Origin: Thermoplasmatales archaeon
GTDB lineage: Archaea > Thermoplasmatota > Thermoplasmata > Thermoplasmatales > Thermoplasmataceae
Length of the DNA stretch: 64,000 bases
Direction of reading: 5' to 3'
NCBI GenBank assembly: GCA_016806715.1
Contig: CP060531.1
Coordinates: 620,001 to 684,000, forward strand
Shown here: positions 17,528 to 25,858 of the stretch, piece after piece
How the letters are laid out: every line of letters starts with the position of its first letter
Position numbering within the stretch: the stretch's first letter is position 1
The notes under the pieces: generated by a model
The model's database searches: none
Told to the model about the DNA's origin: nothing
What the model saw: the letters and a program-made list of their open reading frames with translations, nothing else
Position numbers and translations under genes: made by a program

Positions 17528-19195
17528 TTAGAACAGGCCGATTATATTGCCTGCCTCATCAACATCGACATTTTCTGCTGCGGGATGCTCTGGCAATCCT
17601 GGCATTGTCATGATCTCGCCCAGGATAGGAACTATGAACCCGGCTCCGGCAGAAATGTTAATGCTTTCAACGTGCACCCTGAACCCTTTTGGACTGTTCA
17701 GAAGCGAGGCGTCATCGGACAGGGAATACTGTGTTTTTGCCATGCACACCGGCAGGTTGTCAAACCCCATCTTGGATATACGCTTCAGATCCCTAACCGC
17801 ATCCTTGGAGAATATTACATCATCGGCACCATAAACGTTCTTCGCTATTTTCAATATCTTTTCCCGGACCGGTTCAGATAGCTCATATACCCTGTTCACC
17901 TTTCCGCTGGAGCTACCAAGAGCATCCAGTACGGCCTGCGCCAGTTCAAGGCCACCCTCTGCTCCCTTGGCGTATACTTCCGAAAGTGCCCATCTCGCGC
18001 CTTCGCCTTTCAGGAGCTTTTCCAGGATACCTATTTCAGCGTCGGTGTCTGTCTTGAACCGGTTGATGCTTACAACCGGATCAAACCCGAATGACCTTAT
18101 CAGGGAAATATGGCGCTTAAGGTTCGAGAAACCTGATTCAAGTGCCTTAAGATCTTCAGCGTCGAGGTCCTTGGCTCCACCATTGTGTTTGAGCGCCCTT
18201 ATGGTTGCAACAAGGACAACTGCATTTACGGGAAGATTAGCCTGCCTTGACACCAGGTCAAAGAATTTCTCAGCGCCAAGCTCTGAACCAAAGCCAGCTT
18301 CAGTGATGAGGTAATCTGAAAGATTAAGAGCTATCCGGTCTGCCAGTATACTTGACGTCCCATGGGCAATGTTTCCAAAAGGACCTGTGTGAATCATTGC
18401 AGGGGTACCGTCCTGTGTCTGTACCAGGTTAGGTTTGAGAGCGTCCACCAGGAGGGAAGCCATAGCACCCTGTGCCTTCAGGTCTCTGCAGAAAACGGGA
18501 TTTAAATGTGAATCATAGCCAACTATTATTTTCCCAAGCCTCTCTTTCAGGTCCTCATAACTTGACGAGAGCCCGAGTATGGCCATTATTTCCGATGCCG
18601 GGGTGATGACAAATTTATCCATGTTCAGTGAACCAGTTTCCCTGTCCCCTACGCCGACAACTATGTTACGGAGCGACCTGTCATTCATGTCTATTGTCCG
18701 TGGAAACACTATTCTCTTCTGGTCTATTCCAAGTTTGTTTCCGTGATAGATGTGGTTATTTATCATAGCGGAAAGAAGGTTATGGGCCGCAGTGACTGCC
18801 GGAAAATCGCCCGTAAAAATCAGGTTTATCCTGTCGCTGGGCTCTACCGTAGCCATACCGCCACCCGTTGCGCCTCCCTTTATTCCAAAACATGGCCCTA
18901 GAGATGGTTCACGTATTGCGATAACTGCCTTCTTTCCCAGCTTCCGGAACGACTGGGCCAGCCCGATTGTGGTCGTGGTTTTTCCTTCTCCGGCCGGTGT
19001 CGGATTAATTGCCGTTACCAGTATAAGTTTCCCGCCGGCTGATTTCGGGCCGGCAAGTGACAGAGATAGTTTTGCAATTGAATTACCATACGTTTCATAA
19101 TCATCTTCATTCAGCCCAAGATCAGCTGCGACTTCCCTTATAGGCCTCAAATGCATCTTTTCGTTCATGTGATCCACATCTGGTGTATGCAACAT
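17528..19195 (-). CDS. fhs: Formate--tetrahydrofolate ligase
   Basis: 555 residues, the normal length. The nucleotide-binding motif TPAGEGKTT is near residue 70. The GIKGGATGGG, FTGDFPAVTAAHNLL and EAGFGSELGAEKF segments are typical of the family. It makes 10-formyl-THF from formate, ATP and THF. With glyA and a dihydropteroate synthase in this window it points to a folate-type one-carbon pathway. The start at 19195 is supported by a TATA-like element about 27 bases upstream; internal ATGs at 19168 and 19156 are alternatives. Confidence 0.95.
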   Translation of the reverse strand: MLHTPDVDHMNEKMHLRPIREVAADLGLNEDDYETYGNSIAKLSLSLAGPKSAGGKLILVTAINPTPAGEGKTTTTIGLAQSFRKLGKKAVIAIREPSLGPCFGIKGGATGGGMATVEPSDRINLIFTGDFPAVTAAHNLLSAMINNHIYHGNKLGIDQKRIVFPRTIDMNDRSLRNIVVGVGDRETGSLNMDKFVITPASEIMAILGLSSSYEDLKERLGKIIVGYDSHLNPVFCRDLKAQGAMASLLVDALKPNLVQTQDGTPAMIHTGPFGNIAHGTSSILADRIALNLSDYLITEAGFGSELGAEKFFDLVSRQANLPVNAVVLVATIRALKHNGGAKDLDAEDLKALESGFSNLKRHISLIRSFGFDPVVSINRFKTDTDAEIGILEKLLKGEGARWALSEVYAKGAEGGLELAQAVLDALGSSSGKVNRVYELSEPVREKILKIAKNVYGADDVIFSKDAVRDLKRISKMGFDNLPVCMAKTQYSLSDDASLLNSPKGFRVHVESINISAGAGFIVPILGEIMTMPGLPEHPAAENVDVDEAGNIIGLF

Positions 19196-19218
19196 TTCTA
19201 AATATTACTTTTCAATGA

Positions 19219-19225
19219 TATATTG
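19219..19225 (-). promoter_or_regulatory. TATA-like element for fhs
   Basis: On the minus strand this is AATATAT, centred about 27 bases before the fhs ATG at 19195. The gap shared with the divergent acetyltransferase gene is only about 75 bases. Confidence 0.35.
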
Positions 19226-19270
19226 GATGTGCTTTTCCCATGTTTTCCAACTGTGCAGTGAGGAATATTT

Positions 19271-19990
19271 ATGAGCCTGAGAATTGCTTCAGCTGACGAC
19301 TGGGATGATATCAGCAGGATATCTACAGCATCAGGATATGACGATTACATCAACACCATAGGACCTTCATATATGGAAGACGGTGTGGTTGTGGTGTATG
19401 AGGAAAATGGAATTTCAGGTTTCGGCAAGATAAACTACCTGAATGACGGTTCTGCATGGCTCAGCGGACTGAGAGTGCACCCGGATGCCTGGAGGTCGGG
19501 AATTGGTTATAGAATAAGCGATCACCTGGTTCATATGGCCAGGGAGATGGGATGCACTGAGGCAAGAATGCTGATTGAGGACCACAACATAAGGTCGATT
19601 AGCCTATCCAGCAAGATGGATTTTAGGCCAATAGCATCATACGGCTTCTTCGATGGTTCGCCTGAAACGGAGGACTGGAAGGATTCAGATTTTAATGATA
19701 CGCTCATGGTGAATGAGGGATGGTATTTCGTCGTGCTGAACGATGCTTACAGGGGAAATGGAAAATTTAGGGAATCTCCTGGAAAGACACTGGCTTATGT
19801 ATGGAATGGAAACACAAATCTTGTCCAGATCGTGAGATGCGGTAAGGATCTCAGGTTGGAGAAAGAGGGAATAACCTGCATTTCCAGCAGTGAAGCCAAA
19901 TCTCTCAATGGAAAGTTCAAACCGCTACAGGACTTTGAGTCGGCTACAGTTTATGAGAAGAAGTTGCTGGCTGATCCTAGAAAACTATAA
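19271..19990 (+). CDS. GNAT-family N-acetyltransferase with C-terminal extension
   Basis: 239 residues. The GNAT fold occupies about 1-140, with the acetyl-CoA loop region VHPDAWRSGIGYRISDHLV and the following helix. About 90 further residues form a second alpha/beta part with no motif I recognise. The substrate is unknown. GTGAGG precedes the ATG by 7 bases as a ribosome binding site. It is followed after 23 bases by the Gfo/Idh gene and may be cotranscribed with it. Confidence 0.8.
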   Translation: MSLRIASADDWDDISRISTASGYDDYINTIGPSYMEDGVVVVYEENGISGFGKINYLNDGSAWLSGLRVHPDAWRSGIGYRISDHLVHMAREMGCTEARMLIEDHNIRSISLSSKMDFRPIASYGFFDGSPETEDWKDSDFNDTLMVNEGWYFVVLNDAYRGNGKFRESPGKTLAYVWNGNTNLVQIVRCGKDLRLEKEGITCISSSEAKSLNGKFKPLQDFESATVYEKKLLADPRKL

Positions 19991-20013
19991 GACTCGAAAA
20001 TTGTTCTTGTTTT

Positions 20014-20985
20014 ATGGATTTTGGGATCATAGGACTCGGAAATCACTCCATGAACCGGGTTATTCCGGCAATAAGGAAAGCTGGCTTCAGCATAGGGTCA
20101 ATTTACAGCTCGGATGAAGTCAAGGGCAGGCAGGTAGCGGAATCCAATGGATCAACATACTATCATGACCTGAAGAGCATGCTGGCTTCAGGCGTGGAAG
20201 CCGTGTATATAGGTTCCCCGAATTTCCTGCACTATCCCCAGGCTAAAATGGCACTGGAAGCGGGAAAACATGTTTTGCTGGAAAAGCAGATGACGCTCAG
20301 CGTGCAGGATGCCTCTGATCTTGTGTCGCTGAGCAGGAGCAGGGGACTTAAGCTGGCGGTAGGCTTTCACATGAGATTTCATCCGGCAGTTGAAAAAGCA
20401 AGGAATCTTGTCGCGTCCGGTGCAGTAGGAAAACCGGAAATCATTTCAGGGATGTGGGGAGGACCACCCTCATCTCCACACACCAATGAGAAGCAGAAGT
20501 GGTGGACCGAGGACGACAAGGTTGGCGGCGGATCAATTATGGGAACCGGTGTGCACGTTATTGACAGCCTGATTTATGTTCTTGGAAAGAAGCCTGAAAA
20601 AGTGATGTCGGTCAAATTTCCCCCCGGCAAGGTTATAGATTCAACCCAGCAGGTGGGATTGGTTTATCCGGATATGGTTGCGACAGCAATTTCATCAAGA
20701 GGGACGCCGTCCCCAGATAACAGCCTTTATATTTTTGGAACCGAAGGCACTCTTGCCTGCAGGGATGTCTTTGGAGTAGGCATCAAGGGGTCGCTGGTAC
20801 GCGATGGCAGGGTAATGGAGACATATGATGGGGGATCACCGTATGAAGGGGAGGTCAGATCGTTTGCTGCTTTGGTCAATGGAGAAAGCTCCAATATTGC
20901 CAGAGGTGAAGATGGGGAGAACGTAGTCAGGATAACAGCCGCAGCAAACCAATCAGCCTTATCTGGACTGGTTGTGCCTCTTTAA
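20014..20985 (+). CDS. Gfo/Idh/MocA-family oxidoreductase
   Basis: 323 residues with an N-terminal NAD(P) Rossmann fold (FGIIGLGNH) and the family's catalytic region. LLEKQM replaces the usual EKP motif but keeps the lysine, and GGGSIMGTGVHVIDSL contains the conserved histidine. These enzymes oxidise sugars or related polyols with a nicotinamide cofactor. The substrate is unknown; glucose- or xylose-type dehydrogenases are plausible. It probably shares a transcript with the preceding acetyltransferase. Confidence 0.88.
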   Translation: MDFGIIGLGNHSMNRVIPAIRKAGFSIGSIYSSDEVKGRQVAESNGSTYYHDLKSMLASGVEAVYIGSPNFLHYPQAKMALEAGKHVLLEKQMTLSVQDASDLVSLSRSRGLKLAVGFHMRFHPAVEKARNLVASGAVGKPEIISGMWGGPPSSPHTNEKQKWWTEDDKVGGGSIMGTGVHVIDSLIYVLGKKPEKVMSVKFPPGKVIDSTQQVGLVYPDMVATAISSRGTPSPDNSLYIFGTEGTLACRDVFGVGIKGSLVRDGRVMETYDGGSPYEGEVRSFAALVNGESSNIARGEDGENVVRITAAANQSALSGLVVPL

Positions 20986-20989
20986 ATAC
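20980..20989 (+). promoter_or_regulatory. TATA-like element for polB
   Basis: CTTTAAATAC overlaps the 3' end of the Gfo/Idh gene and lies about 60 bases before the polB ATG, which would give a short leader. Confidence 0.3.
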
Positions 20990-21046
20990 CGGCTGGAAAA
21001 CACACCTAAGCCAACAGAGGCATGATTAATACCATAACAGGATATA

Positions 21047-23407
21047 ATGAATGAGATGAAGGTAAAATTCAGGATAGTGGCATCCTCTTACAGGCAGAGA
21101 GATATCACCGTTGAACTGTTTGGCAGGACAGAGGACGGTAAGTCTGTCACAGCTTTGTATTTCGGCTTCAAGCCATACTTTGACATAGTAGCTCCATCCG
21201 AGGCATTCATGCAGACATTCAGGAAAAACCCTGAGTACGTGAGTGAAGAAGACAGGAAATTGTGGCTTTACGGTTCGGAAAAGGCGGTAAAGAGAGTGTT
21301 CGTGAAATCCCCATGGAAAGTGCCGGAGCTCAGGGCTCTAACCGATTCGCAGACGCTTTCTTCAGACATCCCCTTTCATCACCGCTTCATCTATGACCTT
21401 GATCTCGCGTCCAGCGTGGAAGTTGAAGGTGAGGAGCTGCCGGATGAGAAGAGAAGATATTCCACTGATATTGTCCTTAGGATAGATAAGATATCCAACA
21501 CGGTGCCATTTAACCCTGAACTCAAGATCCTGAGTTTTGACATTGAGAATTCAATCCAGTCCGGAGAGATTTACGTGATAGGTTATGCCATCTCCATGGG
21601 TAACAAAACGAAAAAGGGGGAGGTTTCCGGCAAGGAGCGAGATCTGCTCCAGAATTTTGTAAAACTGGTATGCGACGAGGATCCCGACGTGCTCACCGGT
21701 TACAACATAGACGGATACGATCTTCCAATGATCCAGGAGAGAATGGCAAAGAATGGAGTAGAATTCAATATAGGGAGGGATTTCAGGAAACCTAACCGTG
21801 TGAACAACCAGTACTGGAGGCTTCACGGAAGAGTCATAAGCGATACATGGTGGAATGTAAAGAAGATATTGCACCCTAAACACGAGACGTTGAATTATGT
21901 CGCACTGGAGCTCTTAGGAGAAGGGAAAGACAACATCAACAGGCTGAAGATAGAGGAGGAGTGGGCAAACCGCCGCCAGGAAGTAATAGATTACTGCATC
22001 AAGGACTCCTATTTGACCCTTGAAATATTCAAGAGAATGAGGGTCATCGACAGGAACCTGTTCATGTCAACAGTAACCAAGCTCCCTCTTGATGACGTGA
22101 CCAATGGAGGCACAAGCAACTACGTTGACTCCATACTGATCAGGCAGGCGGACCGCGAGAACATTGGCGTTCCAATGACATCACACGATCTCAAGGAAAA
22201 CCCGATAGAAGGAGGATATGTGCATTCAATCGGGGCCGGGCTTTATGATAATGTCGTGGTACTGGATTTCAAGAGCATGTATCCATCCATGATAATGAAG
22301 TACAACATTTGTTTCACAACATTCAATCCCAATGGGACGATAGTTGCACCAACCGGAGCAAGATTCCTAGATCCATCAAAGCGCATTGGCCTTGTTCCAA
22401 GAATCCTTAAAACCCTTATGGAAGAGAGAGACAAAGTAAAGAAGGACATGAAGAAAGCCGCAACGGAAGATGAGAAGAATTATCTGGATGGAATACAGGG
22501 TGCCCTGAAAATCCTCATGAACACCTTTTACGGAGTGCTTGCATCTTCTTTCTACAGGTTCACTAATCTTGAGATAGGTGGAGCCATAACAGCCTATGCA
22601 AGGGAGACCATTACCGGTCTCATAAACCTTCTCAAATCCGAGGGGAAGAGAGTCATTTATGGCGACACGGACAGTATATTCATAGAATCAGGGGCGACCA
22701 CACACGAGGATGCCATAAGGATTGGCGAAGACCTGAGCAAGCGACTTTCAGACAAGGAGGGGATCATAGTGGAGTTTGAGAAAGTCATGGATCCATTTTT
22801 CTCCCATGGAGCCAAAAAAAGGTACGCCGGAAAGATTGTATTCCCTCTTGAGCAGAACGGTACAGTTCTCGTGAGAGGATATGAAGTCAGGAGAACGGAT
22901 TCCTTCGACCTGCAGAGCGAGGCTCTTTCAAAGGTGTTTGATTATGTCCTTGGCAAGGACGTGGAAGGGGCCCAGGAATATGCAAACAACCTGGTTAAGA
23001 TGGTGAGTGCAGGAGACCCTAGCATAAGTATGGAGAAACTCGTGATATCACGCTCGGTGAGAAAATTTGGCGAGTACAAGGAAAATATGAATCTCGCCAA
23101 TGTAAGGGTTGCAAAGAAACTCATGGACAGGGGGGAGACCTTCATCCCCGGCATGAAAGTCTCGTGGATTGTGACAAACAGCAAAAAATCTCCCCAGGAG
23201 GTTGAACCGTTCATTGACGGGACAAAGTTTGATAGTGTCCCGGACTGGAATTATTATGCCAGCCGGGTAAGGGAAACTCTGAATCGTGTGCTTGAAAGCC
23301 TCGGGGATGAAATGAAGATACTTGAACCTTCAAACGGCTCCAACGGAAACGGAATGGCCACAAAATCGAATACGAAGGCAACCACCCTCGATGAATTCAT
23401 GGGCTAA
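21047..23407 (+). CDS. polB: Replicative-type family B DNA polymerase
   Basis: 786 residues with an intact exonuclease and polymerase set. Exo I is SFDIEN (about 165), Exo II YNIDGYD and Exo III YCIKDS. Motif A is LDFKSMYPSMI, motif B ILMNTFYGV and motif C YGDTDSIF, with D540 and D542. No intein is seen. The last roughly 30 residues form a Ser/Asn/Gly-rich linker ending in TTLDEFMG, which resembles a PIP-box-like PCNA-binding tail. It is probably the main chromosomal polymerase. ATG 21056 is a possible alternative start. Confidence 0.96.
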   Translation: MNEMKVKFRIVASSYRQRDITVELFGRTEDGKSVTALYFGFKPYFDIVAPSEAFMQTFRKNPEYVSEEDRKLWLYGSEKAVKRVFVKSPWKVPELRALTDSQTLSSDIPFHHRFIYDLDLASSVEVEGEELPDEKRRYSTDIVLRIDKISNTVPFNPELKILSFDIENSIQSGEIYVIGYAISMGNKTKKGEVSGKERDLLQNFVKLVCDEDPDVLTGYNIDGYDLPMIQERMAKNGVEFNIGRDFRKPNRVNNQYWRLHGRVISDTWWNVKKILHPKHETLNYVALELLGEGKDNINRLKIEEEWANRRQEVIDYCIKDSYLTLEIFKRMRVIDRNLFMSTVTKLPLDDVTNGGTSNYVDSILIRQADRENIGVPMTSHDLKENPIEGGYVHSIGAGLYDNVVVLDFKSMYPSMIMKYNICFTTFNPNGTIVAPTGARFLDPSKRIGLVPRILKTLMEERDKVKKDMKKAATEDEKNYLDGIQGALKILMNTFYGVLASSFYRFTNLEIGGAITAYARETITGLINLLKSEGKRVIYGDTDSIFIESGATTHEDAIRIGEDLSKRLSDKEGIIVEFEKVMDPFFSHGAKKRYAGKIVFPLEQNGTVLVRGYEVRRTDSFDLQSEALSKVFDYVLGKDVEGAQEYANNLVKMVSAGDPSISMEKLVISRSVRKFGEYKENMNLANVRVAKKLMDRGETFIPGMKVSWIVTNSKKSPQEVEPFIDGTKFDSVPDWNYYASRVRETLNRVLESLGDEMKILEPSNGSNGNGMATKSNTKATTLDEFMG

Positions 23408-23464
23408 GGTCATTAAATAGAAAGTATTTTATATTGTCTGACATTATATTAAAAGTGAGGCACA

Positions 23465-23764
23465 TTGGCATATCCAGTATTCCTTGAACCGTTCAGTCAG
23501 GAGATAACTGTTCTCCTCCTCTTCGTAGACGGCCTGTTTTTTGGTCTTGCAATCAAGAAAGCATTCACGTCAGTCGTTCTGCTAATCGTAGCATTCATGG
23601 TTGCATATTTCATTGGCTTTTCTCTCATACCGAAAATTTCAATCAGCAATCTGGTGAGCCAGGTCTCCAGTTACGCATCTACCGTTCATTTCGGCAGCAT
23701 CGTCATATCGTTCTCGATAATCATGTTCTTCATAGGATTTGCAATAGGGCTCTGGAAAGGATAG
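23465..23764 (+). CDS. Small four-helix membrane protein, unknown function
   Basis: 99 residues, mostly hydrophobic, with about three or four transmembrane helices (about 13-30, 33-52, 70-95). It starts at TTG with GTGAGG 5 bases upstream. No family recognised. It lies between polB and geranylgeranyl reductase on the same strand. Confidence 0.6.
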   Translation: MAYPVFLEPFSQEITVLLLFVDGLFFGLAIKKAFTSVVLLIVAFMVAYFIGFSLIPKISISNLVSQVSSYASTVHFGSIVISFSIIMFFIGFAIGLWKG

Positions 23765-23793
23765 AAAGCTGCAGACATCAGCTCCCTTGCAAT

Positions 23794-23800
23794 CTTTTTA
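23794..23800 (+). promoter_or_regulatory. TATA-like element for geranylgeranyl reductase
   Basis: CTTTTTA is centred about 26 bases before GTG 23823, supporting a leaderless start there rather than at the upstream TTG 23787. Confidence 0.4.
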
Positions 23801-23822
23801 TTCTGGGAAGAACTTGCGGACT

Positions 23823-24965
23823 GTGCATGATGTCCTCGTTGTCGGATCCGGACCTTCCGGTTCATACGTGAGCTACAAGCTTTCCAGTCTTGGCTTTGAT
23901 GTTGTAAACCTTGAGGAACACAGGGAGATAGGAAGACCGGTGGAATGCACTGGGCTTGTTTCTGAAAGAGTTTTCAAGTACGTCCGAACCAAAGCCGAGG
24001 TAAATTCCGTCAATGGAGCACACATATTCTTCCCCAACGGAAAAAGTATCCATATCCATAAGGGTGACAGGACAATTGTTATGGACAGGGACCAGTTTGA
24101 CAAGGATGCTTCCGCTATGGCCATAGCTTCCGGTGCTGATATCCGCATAGATTCCCGCGTACTCAGGGTCAGGGTTGACGGCGAGGGCGTAACAACAACG
24201 TACCGCCAGGGCGGTAACCTCAGAGAAATAAGAAGCAGGATAATTGTCGGAGCAGATGGCGTGAACAGTATAGTCCGAAAGGAGCTTGGATACGAGAGGC
24301 CTTCAAGAGTAATATCCACTTACCAGGTTGATTCTGCTGCCAGTATGGAGGACCAGAGTAGCGTAAATGTGTACGTCGGATCCCAGTCAACACAGGGATT
24401 TTTCGGATGGGCAACTCCAGCAGGTGAACTTTCAAAGATCGGCGTAGGGGCGTACAGAAAGCCTGCGTTAGAGCACTTCAAGTACATAAACAGGAAATTC
24501 GGGTCACAGAAAATACTCGGGATAAATGGCGGAGGCATACCGATTACATTCCTGAAGAAGACTTACGGAAAGAGAAACCTTCTTGTCGGAGACGCAGCGG
24601 GAATAGTAAAGCCTCTCTCCGGCGGGGGCATATTCACGGGAATCGTATCTGCAAAGCATGCAGCGGAAGCAATAAAAAATACTCTGGAGACTGAAGACTT
24701 TTCGGACCGTTCCCTTTCAGGTTACCAGGTTTCCTGGAAAAAGGAACTGGGGATGGAACTCAGGTTTGATGCTATGGCACAGAAATTCTTCAGTGGCATA
24801 CCCGACAGATCGCTGGATCGCATATATGAGATTCTGTCCAGACCGCAGAACATAGAGACAATAAACAGGGTGGGTGACATTGATTTCCCTTCCAGAGTCA
24901 TTCTCTCGATACTCATCAGAAACCCTGGAATCATGGCACAGATATTCAGAAGGAACGGCAAATGA
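23823..24965 (+). CDS. Geranylgeranyl reductase family flavoprotein
   Basis: 380 residues from GTG 23823. The N-terminal FAD-binding motif VVGSGPSGS is followed by the RPVECTGLVS segment. The substrate-channel motif is seen as FFGWATP (family YxWxFP-like), then VGDAAGIVKPLSGGGIFTGI, typical of digeranylgeranylglycerophospholipid reductases. These saturate the isoprenoid chains of archaeal membrane lipids. The frame extends upstream to TTG 23787, but family members start at the Rossmann strand. The last codon overlaps the start of the transporter gene (ATGA). Confidence 0.92.
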   Translation: MHDVLVVGSGPSGSYVSYKLSSLGFDVVNLEEHREIGRPVECTGLVSERVFKYVRTKAEVNSVNGAHIFFPNGKSIHIHKGDRTIVMDRDQFDKDASAMAIASGADIRIDSRVLRVRVDGEGVTTTYRQGGNLREIRSRIIVGADGVNSIVRKELGYERPSRVISTYQVDSAASMEDQSSVNVYVGSQSTQGFFGWATPAGELSKIGVGAYRKPALEHFKYINRKFGSQKILGINGGGIPITFLKKTYGKRNLLVGDAAGIVKPLSGGGIFTGIVSAKHAAEAIKNTLETEDFSDRSLSGYQVSWKKELGMELRFDAMAQKFFSGIPDRSLDRIYEILSRPQNIETINRVGDIDFPSRVILSILIRNPGIMAQIFRRNGK

Positions 24966-25858
24966 ACAGGAATACCTACTTATACCTAGGACTTCTCCTG
25001 CTCGTCACGTTTTTCTGGGGGCTGACTTTCCCGCTAATAAAGAATACTCTTGAATTTGTCTCCCCTATGGTGTTCCTTGCTCTTCGCTTTGGCCTTTCGA
25101 CTGCCTTTCTTGTGCCATTCCTCATCGGGAAGAAGGGGATATTTGTCAGGAGAAACGTTATGCAGGGGTCCATAGCAGGAATACTCCTATTCTTCGGGTA
25201 TTATTTCCAGACTGTCGGGCTTGAATACACAACCGCCGCGAAGTCTGGCATAATAACAGGCATATATGTTGTGCTTATTCCGTTAATTTCGTATTATTAC
25301 CTGAAGAGACGTGCCTCAAGGTATGATGCCATTGCATCTGTTATGGCTTTTTCAGGCCTTATCATTATGTCAAGCAGTGCACTTTCCAATTCCGGCATAG
25401 AGCTTGGAGACATTCTCACACTATTCGGTGCTGTTGCCTATGCCTTTCAGATTGCATACCTGTCAAAATATTCCGAGGGGATCGACAGTGTTGTTTTTAC
25501 CTTCTACCAGCTGCTTGTCGTGGCTGTTTTATCGGTTGTGTTCCTGCCGACCTATCCATCTCTGCAAATTGACCTCAACTATTATGCGATCTTCACCATA
25601 GTGTTTACTGCACTTTTTGCGGGTACGTTCGCAATGTTCATAACCACAAGGGCTCTCATTTTCATTGAACCCACAGCGGCGGGAGTAATTTTCGTTGGTG
25701 AGCCAATTTTTGCAGCTATTTCAGCAGTTATCATAAATAAGGAGGTACTCGGGCCATACACACTCATAGGGGGGGCGATTATGGTACTGGCCATGTTCAT
25801 TACAACAGTGGATAAGTTCATATCATCCAGACACAGAACGAGTCTTTCAGGAACCTGA
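24962..25858 (+). CDS. EamA/DMT-family transporter
   Basis: 298 residues with about ten transmembrane helices and two EamA repeats (about 5-140 and 150-290), each with a GALIF/PTAAG-type signature (TTAAKSGII; EPTAAGVIFVGEP). Substrate unknown. It overlaps geranylgeranyl reductase by 4 bases, so the two are cotranscribed. Its 3' end overlaps that of convergent tgtA by 12 bases. Confidence 0.9.
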   Translation: MNRNTYLYLGLLLLVTFFWGLTFPLIKNTLEFVSPMVFLALRFGLSTAFLVPFLIGKKGIFVRRNVMQGSIAGILLFFGYYFQTVGLEYTTAAKSGIITGIYVVLIPLISYYYLKRRASRYDAIASVMAFSGLIIMSSSALSNSGIELGDILTLFGAVAYAFQIAYLSKYSEGIDSVVFTFYQLLVVAVLSVVFLPTYPSLQIDLNYYAIFTIVFTALFAGTFAMFITTRALIFIEPTAAGVIFVGEPIFAAISAVIINKEVLGPYTLIGGAIMVLAMFITTVDKFISSRHRTSLSGT

